Source: Fodinicola feengrottensis (GTDB taxonomy: Bacteria; Actinomycetota; Actinomycetes; Mycobacteriales; HKI-0501). Taken from it: 64,000 nt of DNA. The translations under genes and the position numbers were made by a program. A model generated the notes under the pieces. It saw only the letters and a program-made list of their open reading frames with translations, was not told the DNA's origin and did no database searches. Below, piece by piece: positions 8,299 through 18,399 of this stretch (position 1 is its first letter; every line of letters starts with the position of its first letter). Where the stretch lies: positions 1-64,000 of the forward strand of contig NZ_WOTO01000002.1 of the NCBI RefSeq assembly GCF_010993775.1, given 5' to 3'.

Positions 8299-11200
8299 TT
8301 GCCCGCAGCAGTGGCGCGTACGGATGACGGATACGACGATGACGTGGTCGGTGGCCGGGTCCTGGTCGGCCTGCAGACCGTACACATCTCCAGGCTGTCC
8401 ATGCATCCGATCCCGATCAGCGCTGCCAGCCTGATCGCGGTCGCCGGTCAGGGGCCGAAGGATTCCAACGGTGCCGGCAAATCCTCGCTGATCGGTTCGG
8501 CGAGTTTCATCCACGCCGACGACCAGTGGCGGTTCAACTCCGGCGCCACCTCCGCGCTGGATCTGTTGTTCACCGCCGAAGACGCCGGCCAGGAAGGCCG
8601 GTGGTCGGACGCCAAGCATGGCTACATCATCGGTGTTTTCGCCGATCCAGCGGCAGACACCCTGCCGACCTTGCAGGACAGCGCGCTGACGGTGTGGATC
8701 CGGATCGACCGGGAACACAGCCCGCACGTGGTGTTCCGGTGGGCCGACGGGTTGAAGTTGCCGATCGGCCGCAGTGAGGCCGATCGGGAGAAGTCCGCCG
8801 ACGAAACCTGGGCGACACTGCCAAAACGTGGCCGCCGGCGCGGTGACCTGTCGGCTCGCGAAATGCCTCGGGTGTTGTTCGGTGACCATGTCCGGTGCGT
8901 TTCGTTCCTTTCCACGTCCGTACGAGCCAGTGCCACCGCCAACTTGTTGGCGCAGCCGTTGAACGACTTGCCCGCGCACCGGATTTTCTCCGCGATCGCC
9001 GCGTTGACCGGGCTGGACCGGGAAATCGAGCAGGAGCGGGTCGGCCGGATCCGCGAGCACGAAGAGCAGCGCAAAGTCGCCCGGGCGGAGGAACTGCTGG
9101 GCGAGTGGGAAGAGCACGCGCGGGCTATCGAGGCGAGCATTGACGATCGCGACGAGGCCCGGGCCGCCGTCGTCGAGGCCGAGCGGGCCTGGCGGTCCCG
9201 GGTCGCGGTCGCTGTTACCAAGGCGTACGAAGAAAAACAGAGCCTCGACTTCACCATCGACCGGCTCGCCGACGAAATCACCGAGAAGAAGGACAAGATC
9301 CGGGAGATCTCGGCCCAGATCAACGAGGTTTCCAACGACGACGAGTTCCAGCAGAAGCAACGGCTGGTGATGGAAACCCACCGCGGTCTGACCGGCCGGG
9401 AGCGGTATCTGGAAAGCGAACTGGCCCGCCGGGACGACCGGATCGAGCAGGACCTGAAGAAGGCGGACACGCTCCAGGAAGTCGCCGGGGGACGCGGACG
9501 GTCGCGAGGAGAGGCCGCCCTCGTCGAGCTGGAAACCGCGGTCGCCGCCCAGCAAGACGCGGTGAAAGCCTGCGGAGTGGCCGAAAGTCGGGTCGCCGCT
9601 GCCGCTGTACGACTGCGCTCGGCGGAGGCTGGCGAGGACCTGGCGCAGCAGGAGCTGCACCTGCTCGCGACCGCCGGCATTGAGGCGATCGCGGTCGCTG
9701 ACGCCGTCGGCGTGAGTGACGCCCAGCGGGCCCGCTGGGAGCCGATCCTCGCGCCCTACCGGCAGGCTGTCGTAGTGTCGACGGAAAACCTGGATGCGGC
9801 CGTACGAGCGTTGGTCGGCGAGCCGGGGTCCGTGGTTGTCCCGGCCAAGCCCGCGAAGGGCCGCAAACCCAAGGATGTGCCGGAAAGTACCGACCGCCGG
9901 TTCGACCTGTCCGGGTTTTTGGTGGCGCTGGCCGGACAGTACGAGCTGGGCGACGATCCGGAGCGGGTCACCGACATCGGCAGCGGCGCGGTGATCGTGG
10001 GTGGTTTCGCGGAGCCGACCACCGGCCGGGTGCAGCGTATCTCCCGCGCCGAGTTCGAGCTGGAGAATCTCCGGGACCTGTTGGTCGTTTCCGAGCAACG
10101 AAAATCCGCCGCCGACGTGGTCGTACGTGACGCCGAACGTCGGGTGCTTGGCTCCCGTGCTGCTGAGGAAGTCGCCACTATCCGAGAGGCGATCGAAACC
10201 AACCGGGTGGAGCGGGAGAAGATCTCCACCGAGCTGGCGGAAGTGCAGAGCAAGCTCGACGTGGCCGCCCGAGAGCGGGACAAGATGGTCGGCGACGCGG
10301 CTACCCGGAACGGGATCGTCGACAACCTGCTCAAGGAGCGGGACCGGTTTTCCCGGGACGTCACCACAATGCAGGACCAGCGCGGTGAGTTGGAAGCGCA
10401 GCGCGCGCAAACACAGCTGGGGGAGTTGCTCACCGAATGGGGCCACACCCTCGATGAGGCGCACACGTATGTGCTGTCGCTGGAAGAATCGCACCAGACG
10501 TGGAGCGAGAACGACGACTGGTGGTTGGAAGCCGACCGGCAGATGTCCACCGCGATCGCGAAATGCTTCCCGGACCGCGGCGACGCTGCATCACCAGACA
10601 ATGTGGTGCCCAGTGAGCTGCGGAATCTGTTCCAGCAATACCACGGACATGGCGCCGGCCGGGCCGCGCAGGCTCGGCAGGCGTTTCCGGCGCTGCGCAC
10701 GGCGGTCGCCGGTTACCTGCGCCAGCAGGAAACTTTCGACGGGCACCAGCGCCGGCAGATCGGTACCGAGCGTACCGACCGGCACAAGGACCTGGAAGGC
10801 GCCCGGCTCGGCCACGGCCAGGCAACGCAGGCGGCCGGCGCCTATCGATCGTCGCTCGCCGACGCGATCAAGAACCGGCTGAAGTCAGTGTCCGACGAGT
10901 TTGACCGGATCGACCGCAAATACGGCGGGTACGGCGCTTCTTTGCATTATCCGGTGCCAGAAGCGCCGAGCGACCCGACGCAGCCCTGGACCTGGGAGGT
11001 CACTCCGCAATGGCGGCGCGCGCGCGGAGGGAAAGCGGCTGATCGCGTACAACCGGCGCGGCAACACCGCCCAGATGGATGAAAAAGCCGTCAAGTGGTG
11101 TCTGTGCGGCGGCGATGGCGGGTGCGCAAGACCGGCCCTTGACGCTGATTCTGGACGAGCTGGGCCGGAACCTGGGCAAGCAGCACCGGCGGGAGGCGGT

Positions 11201-11456
11201 GTCGCTGCTCGGCCAGATTGGGGCGGACAGCGGGATCACCGTGATCGGCGCGCTGCAGGACGACATGGAGCGCTATGCCATCGACGCCTGCGGGCAATAC
11301 ATCAAACTGCGCCGCAGTTCGGACTCCATGCCGTACAACGAGCAGCCCGTCATCATTGGTTACGAACCGCGGGCGGCGCGGCTGGAACTGCTGCGCGGGT
11401 GGCTCACCGGCAATGGCTACGTGGATCGCGACGAGGAATCCCACGCTGCGGGATAA
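8299..11456 (+). CDS. Gene D: SMC/MukB-like coiled-coil ATPase of about 1050 residues
   Basis: The N-terminal ATPase half has a P-loop in VAGQGPKDSNGAGKSSL (about residues 45-60). A first coiled coil covers about 245-455. A globular hinge-like part (470-580) contains WEPILAPYRQAVVVS and GEPGSVVVP. A second coiled coil follows (580-715), then a helical part. The C-terminal ATPase half has YNRRGNTAQMDEKAVK, Walker B LTLILDELGRNLG and GITVIGALQDDMERYAI. The order head-coil-hinge-coil-head is that of SMC/MukB/JetC proteins. TTG 8299 has GGAAGGAAAA just upstream; the reading frame is open further upstream but overlaps gene C. Frame changes near 11010 and 11090 separate Walker B from the rest. Confidence 0.78.
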
Positions 11457-11524
11457 TGTCGGTTAATCCCATGCACCGGGATAATCCGCGGGGGTTTTCC
11501 TGGTTCTGGTGATAGACAGGGTTC

Positions 11525-12757
11525 ATGGCACAGGTGGACCAGGCGAACGACACGGCGACGACGGTGAACGACCACTGGAAGCGCAATCTTGTCGTGTGTC
11601 TTGTCGGTTCCTTCACCACGATTGTCGCGATGACTTTGTTGCTGCCGTCTTTGCCGCTCTATGTTGAACAACTCGGCGTTCGCGGGCACGCGGCGATCGT
11701 GCAGTGGTCGGGCATCGCGTACAGTGCCACTTTTCTGACGGCCGCGCTGACCGCGCCGATTTGGGGCATGCTCGCGGATCGGTACGGGCGCAAATCCATG
11801 CTGATCAGGGCCAGCCTCGGCATGGCGATCGTGATCTCGCTGATTGGGCTGTCGCAGAATATCTGGCAGTTGGTCGGGCTCCGACTGCTGGTCGGTCTGG
11901 TCGGCGGTTATGCCTCCGGATCGACGATCATGGTCGCCGCGCAGACCCCGAAATCCCGGACGGCCTGGGCCCTGGGGGTGCTGTCCGGTGGCGTGATGGC
12001 CGGCAACATCGCCGGTCCATTGATCGGTGGGGTGGCAGCGGCCACTATCGGTATTCGGCAGGGGTTCTTCGCGGCCGGCGGACTGATCTTCCTTACGTTT
12101 CTGGCGACCTGCTTTCTGCTGAAGGAAAAGCGCGTCGTCCGCGCGGCGAAAAATCCGGGCGTACGAGTAAAACTGTGGTCGGAGATCACCCGTCCAGGCC
12201 AGGTGATCGTGCTGCTGGGCACCGCGAGCCTGCTGATGTTCGCGACCATGTCCATCGAGCCGATTATCACGGTTTTCGTACAGCAACTGACCGGCAGTAC
12301 GGCCAATCTGGCCACCATTTCCGGAATAATCATGGCGGTCGGCGCCGCCGGCAGCATTCTCTCGGCCCCGCGGTTGGGACGGCTGGCGGATCGTGTCGGG
12401 CATATTACCGTCATCATCGGCTGCCTGCTGGCCGCCGGCGTCCTGCTGTTCGCCCAAGCCGCCGCCACAAACATCTATGAGCTCGGAGTTCTGCGGCTCC
12501 TGATGGGCTTCTTCTGCCTTGGTGGTCTGCTGCCCTGTATTGCCGCCGCTATTCGGCATCGGGTGCCGAACTCGGCGGTCGGTCAGGTGCTCGGCTACAG
12601 CGTTTCCGCCCAGTATGCGGGCCAGGTCCTCGGCCCGATCCTGGGCGGCCTGGTCGGCGGCCACCTGGGGATGCGGACGGTTTTCGTGGCCACTGCGGTG
12701 ATTCTGCTCGCGGGTGCCGCTCTCACCTTCTTCTCTCGCCGGAAAGTGCCAGCCTAG
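11525..12757 (+). CDS. MFS drug/proton antiporter, DHA1 type
   Basis: Intact, 410 residues, twelve predicted membrane helices. The loop after helix 2 carries GMLADRYGRKSMLI, the MFS motif A, repeated in reduced form as RLGRLADRVGHITVI after helix 8. Helix 5 region GGVMAGNIAGPLIGG matches motif C of antiporters. These features support export of drugs or metabolites by proton exchange. It begins 68 bp after the SMC-like operon on the same strand and ends in a 35-bp convergent overlap with the next transporter gene. Confidence 0.88.
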   Translation: MAQVDQANDTATTVNDHWKRNLVVCLVGSFTTIVAMTLLLPSLPLYVEQLGVRGHAAIVQWSGIAYSATFLTAALTAPIWGMLADRYGRKSMLIRASLGMAIVISLIGLSQNIWQLVGLRLLVGLVGGYASGSTIMVAAQTPKSRTAWALGVLSGGVMAGNIAGPLIGGVAAATIGIRQGFFAAGGLIFLTFLATCFLLKEKRVVRAAKNPGVRVKLWSEITRPGQVIVLLGTASLLMFATMSIEPIITVFVQQLTGSTANLATISGIIMAVGAAGSILSAPRLGRLADRVGHITVIIGCLLAAGVLLFAQAAATNIYELGVLRLLMGFFCLGGLLPCIAAAIRHRVPNSAVGQVLGYSVSAQYAGQVLGPILGGLVGGHLGMRTVFVATAVILLAGAALTFFSRRKVPA

Positions 12758-14132
12758 GCTGCCGTACGGCGTCGCCGGCGGTGCGGTGCAGGCGAGCGGC
12801 GCCGATCGTAGCCAGGAGCGGGATGACCGCGAGGACACCAAAAGCGACGGTGTAGGCGGCCGCCGGACCGACCAACGTGTTGCCCAGGCTCAGCGCGACG
12901 GTCGCGACCGCGACACTCAGGCCGGCTGCCGTTTGCTGGGTGGTCGCGAGCAGCGTGTTCGCGTCGCGCAAGTGGTCCGGCGGGGGGTGTCGCTGAAGGC
13001 CATGGTGGAATAGCCGGTCAGTCCGACCGAGCGAGCGACACCGCTAAGGAGCGCCACCAAGGCGATCAGCGCGACGGGCGTGTCCGCGGTCAGGAAACAA
13101 CACGCGATCACAGTGGCGGTTAGGCCAACTGTCGAGGCCAGCAGCAGCGTACGAAAGCCGAAACGGTTGAGCAGGTAAGTCGTCGCAGGTTTGATGCCAA
13201 TGTTGCCGACGAAAACGAAAAGCACGATCGCGCCGGACTTGACCGGGCTCCAGTGGAAGATTTCCTGGAAAAGCAACGGAAGCAGGAAAGGCACCGCGCC
13301 GGCGGTCAGCCAGAACAGCGCCCCGCCGGTGACGGACGCTCGGAAAGTCCTGACCTGGAGCGTACCCAGATTGATCAGCGGAGCGGCGGTTTTCAGCAGG
13401 TGCCGCACCGCGATCGCGCCGGCCACCGCGGAAACCGCGATGATCGCCACCACCAGCGGCACCGCGGCATGCGGCTCGGACAGCAGATGCGCCGCGTACG
13501 TGAGGCCGCCCAGCGCCACCCCGGTGAGGACGACGCCACCGGTGTCCAGCCGGCCGGGCCGCGGGCCGGCGGTGGTGGTGATCAGTCGCCAGGCGACGAA
13601 AAACGCTCCGATGCCGAGCGGGATGTTGAGCAGGAACATCCACTGCCAGGTCGCGTACGTGGTGATGATCCCGCCCAGCAGGGGCGCGGCGACCGGCGCC
13701 ACCAGGCCGGGCCAGACGATGTAGGACATGATCCGCGGGATGTCCGGTTTCCGGGTCTTGGACAGTACGACCAGGCGTCCGACCGGCACCATCATCGCGC
13801 CGCCGGCTCCTTGCAGGACGCGCATGGCCACCAGGACACCGAGACTCGTACTGGCGGCGCAGGCGACCGACGCGAGGGTGAAGATCGCGATAGCGGACAG
13901 GAACACCGGGCGCGCACCAAAGCGCGCGGTCAGCCAGCCACTGAGCGGGATCAGCACCGCGAGGGTCAGCAGGTACGCGGTGTGATGACGAGACCGACGG
14001 GGTCGTCGGCGGCACTCCCAGCGCGGTGCCGATCCGCGGCGCCGCGGTCGACACGATGGTGCCGTCCAGGTTCTCCATAAAGAAGCAGCCGGCGACCAGG
14101 AGAGCGGTCGCGCGGTGGCGTGAATCAATCAT
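12723..14132 (-). CDS. MFS multidrug exporter, DHA2 (EmrB/QacA) type
   Basis: N-terminus RHRATALLVAGCFFMENLDGTIVSTAAPRIG contains the DHA2 motif around LDxTIV. TAYLLTLAVLIPLSGWLTARFGARPVFL gives motif A, and about 14 hydrophobic segments follow over 460 residues. Frame changes near 14000 and 12970 move the first 50 and last 80 residues into other frames. ATG 14132 is the chosen start. It is divergent from a LysR gene 66 bp away, its probable regulator. Confidence 0.85.
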
Positions 14133-14198
14133 GGATCTAGACTCGCTGACACCACTACTGCGCACTAGTTCCGATATGTACAGTCAGGATTGCGCCCG

Positions 14199-15138
14199 AT
14201 GCAACTGCCAGACATGAACCTGCTTCCGGCGCTGGACGCGTTGCTTCGGGAGGCGAGCGTCACCGGCGCGGCCGCCCAGCTCAGCGTGTCCGCGTCCGCG
14301 ATGAGTCGCACCCTGAGCCGGCTCCGCCGGGTGGTCGGCGATCCCCTGCTCGTGCCGTCCGGGCGTGGTCTGACGCTGACCCCGCGGGCCTGCGAGCTGC
14401 GGCCGCGGGTGGAGGCCGCGCTGGCCGGTGCGATGGCCGCGCTGCAGCCGCGCTGGGAGGTCGCCATGGCGGACGTACGGCGGGATTTCGCGATCCGGAC
14501 GAACGAACGACGCGGTCGCGATTGGCGTCGGGGCGGCGCTCAGCGGGTATGCGGCGCGGGAGGCTCCGGGCGTTCGGCTGCGGATCCTGCCGGAGGGCGA
14601 CGAGAATCCGGTTGACCTGCGGGATCGGATCGACCTGGACATTGGGGCGCTGCCGGACCTGCCGCACGACGTACGCAGCAGCGACCTTGGCGAGCACCAC
14701 ATCGTGGCCGTCGCGCGGGCTGGCACGTCGTACGCGAAGGATCCTTTGACAGTGGCCCGGTTCGCTGAGATTCCGCACGTCACGGTGTCTCGCCGCGGCC
14801 GCATGCACAGTGTTGTCGACGAGGTGCTGGCTGCTCAAAACCTCAGCCGCCGGGTGCTGGCCACCGTTCCGACAGCGAGTGCGGCCTGTTTCTTCGCGCT
14901 GGAATCGGACGTGCTGGCGCTGGTGTCGTCGGAATTCGCCGTACGGGCGGCGGCCGCCATGCCGTTGGTCGTGATGGACATCCCGCTCGACCTGCCGACC
15001 GTACGGCTCAGCCAGGCCTGGCACCTGCGGTTGGACGCCGATCCCGCGCATCGATGGTTGCGGGAGACGGTCGCGAGGATCGTTCGGCAGAGTGCCCCGA
15101 ACAGTGCCCCAGACCAAGCGACCTCGGTGTCCGGCTGA
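14199..15138 (+). CDS. LysR-family transcriptional regulator
   Basis: The N-terminal helix-turn-helix reads MNLLPALDALLREASVTGAAAQLSVSASAMSRTLSRLRRVV, then GDPLLVPSGRGLTLTPRA. The C-terminal co-inducer domain continues in a second frame from about 14505 (GVRLRILPEGDENPVDLRDRIDLDIG). One base is apparently missing or added there. Length of about 312 residues fits the family. Divergent placement points to control of the DHA2 exporter. Confidence 0.85.
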
Positions 15139-15160
15139 CGTCTCTGCGTACGATTGGGCC

Positions 15161-16179
15161 ATGGCCGACGGTGAGTACGAGCGGGACCAGACCTATCTCC
15201 GAACGCGCATCACCGCCGACGGGCGGGACGGTTTTCCGGTGGAGCCTGGGCGTTATCGGTTGGTCGTCGCGCGCGCTTGCCCGTAGGCGAACAGGGCCGC
15301 GATCGTCCGCCGGCTGCTCGGCCTGGAAGACGCGCTGTCGCTGGCGATGGCCGGGCCGACGCACGACGAACGGAGCTGGAGTTTCGACCTCGACCCGGGC
15401 GGCCGCGATCCGGTGCTAGGGCGCGTCTCCTCATCCACCTGGAATGAGGAGACACGCCCTGGGCATCGAGCGGCTGCAGGAGGCGTTCTTCGCCAGGGAT
15501 CCGCACTACCGCAAGGGAATCACCGTGCCGGCGATCGTGGACGTGCCGACCGGCCAGGTGGGTGACCAACGACTTCGCCCAGATAACACTGGATCTTTCC
15601 AGCGAATGGACCGCTTTTCAGCGACCGGGCGCGCCGGCTCTCTATCCGGAGCCGCTCCGCGAAGAGATCGACGAAGTCGCCGGGAAGGTGTTCACCGACG
15701 TCAACAACGGCGTTTATCAGTGCGGTTTTGCCAGCACACAAAAGGCATACGAGGAGGCGTATGACAAACTCTTCGCACGTTTGGACTGGTTGTCCGAGCG
15801 CCTCACCGACCAGCGCTATCTCGTCGGGGACACCATTACCGAGGCCGATGTGCGGCTTTTCACCACGTTGGCAAGGTTCGACGCCGTGTATCACGGCCAT
15901 TTCAAGTGTAACCGGCAGAAACTCGCCGAGATGCCGGTTCTGTGGGCGTACGCGCGAGATTTGTTCCAGACTCCGGGCTTCGGTGACACCATTGATTTCG
16001 AGCAGATCAAACAGCACTATTACGAGGTCCATCTGACCATCAATCCGACCGGGATCGTCCCGGTCGGGCCGGACGTGTCGACCTGGGCGACTCCGCACCA
16101 CCGCGAACGCCTCTGCGGCCGCCCGTTCGGCGACGGCACGCCACCGAGACCGCCGCCCGAACCTGAGCGAGTGGGCTGA
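15161..16179 (+). pseudogene. Disrupted glutathionyl-hydroquinone reductase (ECM4/YqjG-like)
   Basis: The protein family reduces glutathionyl-(hydro)quinones through a Cys in a CPWA motif; in actinobacteria the thiol partner is uncertain. Clear family stretches are RTRITADG, YRLVVARACP, ANRAAIVRRLLGLEDALSLAM, DPHYRKGITVPAIVD, FTDVNNGVYQCGFASTQKAYEEAYD, LVGDTITEADVRLFTTL and YHGHFKCNRQKL. Two disruptions are unlike the rest of the window. The Trp codon of CPWA is TAG at 15284-15286, in frame. A 43-bp hairpin sits inside a DPVLG-IERLQEA stretch at 15418-15460 and shifts the frame by one. A further shift lies near 15560. Identity is strong; whether it is inactive depends on these differences being real. 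Confidence 0.8.
15418..15460. repeat. 43-bp hairpin inserted in the hydroquinone reductase gene
   Basis: Left arm AGGGCGCGTCTCCTCAT (15418-15434), 9-nt loop, right arm ATGAGGAGACACGCCCT (15444-15460); 16 of 17 arm positions pair. Removing exactly these 43 bases restores the reading frame and a family-like DPVLGIERLQEA. This is the pattern of a small palindromic insertion (REP/MITE-like or a replication foldback). I found no second copy in the window. Confidence 0.7.
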
Positions 16180-16223
16180 AACCCATCCGGACGGGGGCCG
16201 ATGACGAACGTCTGGGTGTGCGG

Positions 16224-17101
16224 ATGACACGTCGATCGGCGCTGCGGTCTTTTCTCAGCGCCGCCCTGTTAGCTCCCACGGCCGGCTGCACGGTCGCGTC
16301 GGCCACCCGCTCGCCGGGGGTGCCCACGGCCGTACCGCTGCGCTATGGACCCGATCCGTCGCAGGTCCTTGACCTGCACCTTCCGGCTGGTACGAGCCGA
16401 TCACTGCCGGTCGTGGTGGTCATCCACGGTGGCTACTGGAGCGACGCGTACGGCAAGGACCTCGGCGACCCGCTCGCGGTCGACCTGGCCAATCGCGGCT
16501 ATGCGGCGGTGAACATCGAATACCGCCGGCTAGGCAGCGGCGGTGGGTGGCCGGCGACCCTCACGGACGTGGCTGCCGCCATCGACAGCCTGGACACCGT
16601 CGTACGACCGGCCGCCCACGACCGCCTCGACCTGACCCGGGTGGTCGCGCTCGGCCACTCGGCCGGCGGCCAGCTGGCCGTGTGGGCCGCCGCCCGACCG
16701 GGTTTTCCTTCGTCCGCACCAGGTTCTGGCCCGAAGGTGCGGCTGCGGGCGGCGATCAGCCAGGCCGGCGTGGTCGATCTGATCACCGGCGCCCCCACCA
16801 GCAGCTCGGCGGGGGAGCGGTGCAGGCGTTGCTCGGCGGCTCTCCGGAGGCGGTCCCCGAGCGGTACACGCTGGCGTCCCCGTCCGAACGAATCCCGGTC
16901 GGGGTGCCGATTTCGTTGGTGCACGGGGACATTGACAGCATCGTGCCGATCGAGCAAAGCGAGCGCTATGCCGCCAAGGCCCAGGCAGCCGGCGACAAAG
17001 TCACTTTCGTGAAGGTGTCAGACGCAGACCATTTCGCCATGATTAACCCCAAAACACCGGCCTGGCAGCGGTGTGTCGAACAGTTGGGCCGGCTGATTTA
17101 G
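16224..17101 (+). CDS. Exported lipoprotein alpha/beta-hydrolase (BD-FAE-like esterase)
   Basis: The N-terminus TRRSALRSFLSAALLAPTAGC has a twin-arginine-like start and a lipobox ending in Cys, so it is probably an exported lipoprotein. The fold is seen in VVVVIHGGYWSDAYGKDLG (oxyanion HGGxW), YAAVNIEYRRLG, the nucleophile GHSAGGQLAVWAA, an acidic residue in HGDIDSIVP and the His in DADHFAMI. This is the kynurenine formamidase/BD-FAE type of esterase. One frame change near 16810. Its TAG stop interlocks with the stop of the convergent acetyltransferase in four bases (17098-17101). Confidence 0.82.
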
Positions 17102-18057
17102 GCGAGCGTGAAGCGGCGCTGCCAGGCGTCGATGACCAGGACCGTACGCATGCCGACGCTGGTGTAGAGGCCGAGCGCCGGAGTCACGTTGTTGGCGTCG
17201 ACGTGCAAAATCGTGCCCTTTCGGCCGCGTGCGGCATCTGCCGCGAAGGCGGTCACCAGCAGCAGCCGGCCGAGTCCGAGGCCGCGGTATTTCGGCCGTA
17301 CGCCCAAAGTCGCGACATAACCGCAGTCCTCGTCCTCGACGAACAGGTCGCTGCCGATGACGACCGCGGCGGGCTCGTCGTCGAGCCGGGCCACTTGCAG
17401 CTGCGTCCAGTCATGGGTGCTGGAGGACTCGTGGTGGGCGTACCAGCGCTCGTACGGGATCGGGACGAAGTCGTGGTGGTCGGCGAAGGACTCCTGGTGG
17501 ATCAGGTACGCCTCGCGGCGGGCCCGGTCCGTGGTGCCGTCGTGCAGGGTGCAGCCGGGCGGCGGTTCGGGCGCCGCGCCGGTGTCGTTGAAAGCTGTGC
17601 CCTCGAAGTCGATCCGCTGCCGGTGATAGCTGGTGGAGGGGCTGAAGCCGTGCCGCTGCGCGAACGCGCGTTTGGTGTCGTCCGCGCGGTGAATGCCCAC
17701 GTCGACCAGGCCGCCTGGGTGCCCCAGCTCGGTGGCAATTTCGCCGGCCCTGTCCTGCACGGCCGTCCAGAGGAGGTCGGCGACCTCGGCGTCGCCCATC
17801 CGGGCATTCACCTCGGCCAGGAAAATGTCACTGCCGCCCTTGCTGTGGACCATCGCGTGGCCGACCAGCTGACCAGCCGCGTCACGTACCAGCCAGCCGT
17901 CCTTGGTCAGGTCGAACTCGGCCGAGGCCAGGTCGTCGACCACGTCCGCAAGGGCCACATCCGGTGCGCCGAGCACGGCGGTGTCGTACGCGGCGATGAG
18001 GTCATAAATCTCGTGGGCGTTGTCGGGCGTGGGCCGGCTGACGGTGTACTTGTCCAT
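17098..18057 (-). CDS. GNAT-family N-acetyltransferase with two GNAT-like domains
   Basis: Intact, 319 residues from ATG 18057, preceded by GAGGT. The C-terminal domain has the acetyl-CoA loop YVATLGVRPKYRGLGLGRLLL, followed by LHVDANNVTPALGLYTSVGM, the usual family ending. The N-terminal half (DAAGQLVGHAMVHSKGGSD, GLVDVGIHRADDTKRAFAQRHG) is a degenerate second domain. The double layout recalls mycothiol synthase MshD, but the match is not close enough to call it that. Substrate unknown. Confidence 0.8.
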   Translation of the reverse strand: MDKYTVSRPTPDNAHEIYDLIAAYDTAVLGAPDVALADVVDDLASAEFDLTKDGWLVRDAAGQLVGHAMVHSKGGSDIFLAEVNARMGDAEVADLLWTAVQDRAGEIATELGHPGGLVDVGIHRADDTKRAFAQRHGFSPSTSYHRQRIDFEGTAFNDTGAAPEPPPGCTLHDGTTDRARREAYLIHQESFADHHDFVPIPYERWYAHHESSSTHDWTQLQVARLDDEPAAVVIGSDLFVEDEDCGYVATLGVRPKYRGLGLGRLLLVTAFAADAARGRKGTILHVDANNVTPALGLYTSVGMRTVLVIDAWQRRFTLA

Positions 18058-18094
18058 GACCTCGATTCTGCTGAATTCCGGTGCCGGCCGCCGC

Positions 18095-18285
18095 TCAATT
18101 TTGGCCGCCGGCAGCGACCTCCTCGTCCTGGGGAATCGGGTGGAAACATCGAAAGAGATGCTCCGCGTCGCCGTCGGAAGTGTCCTGCTGGGGAGCCGGC
18201 ATTTCGTTGGCGCAGGTGGCATCCGCGCCCAACGTGCCGCTGTAGCGCAGGGAGTCGCGGCGGCTGACGGGTTCGGGACAGGCAC
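18095..18285 (-). CDS. Possible small protein of about 63 residues
   Basis: Found in the 342-bp gap upstream of the acetyltransferase. GTG 18285 lies 7 nt after AGGAGAG. After a few codons the frame must move by one base near 18272, after which EPVSRRDSLRYSGTLGAD and CANEMPAPQQDTSDGD read to a TGA at 18095-18097 with third positions that are mostly G or C, as in real genes here. No known family is visible. Confidence 0.35.
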
Positions 18286-18399
18286 GGGTGTCTCTCCTAC
18301 GGGATCATTTCTGGCATCAGATGTCCCACATCCCATGTCCAACGGTTAGGGTGGAGGCTAGGACGGCTCGTTGCCGGGGTCAAGAGGGGGTGCGGTCAG

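Noticed and set aside
8275-10494. 739-codon open frame on the minus strand opposite gene D
   Set aside because: Antisense shadow of the coiled-coil ATPase; no motif, and long antisense frames are expected at this GC content.
11457-11524. Repeated GGGATAAT words between the SMC-like operon and the MFS gene
   Set aside because: Only partial inverted pairing and no clear terminator or promoter form; too weak to list.
17098-18057. Calling the double-GNAT protein mycothiol synthase MshD
   Set aside because: Domain count fits, but the acetyl-CoA loop and the rest do not match MshD closely enough from memory, and no mycothiol genes are nearby.
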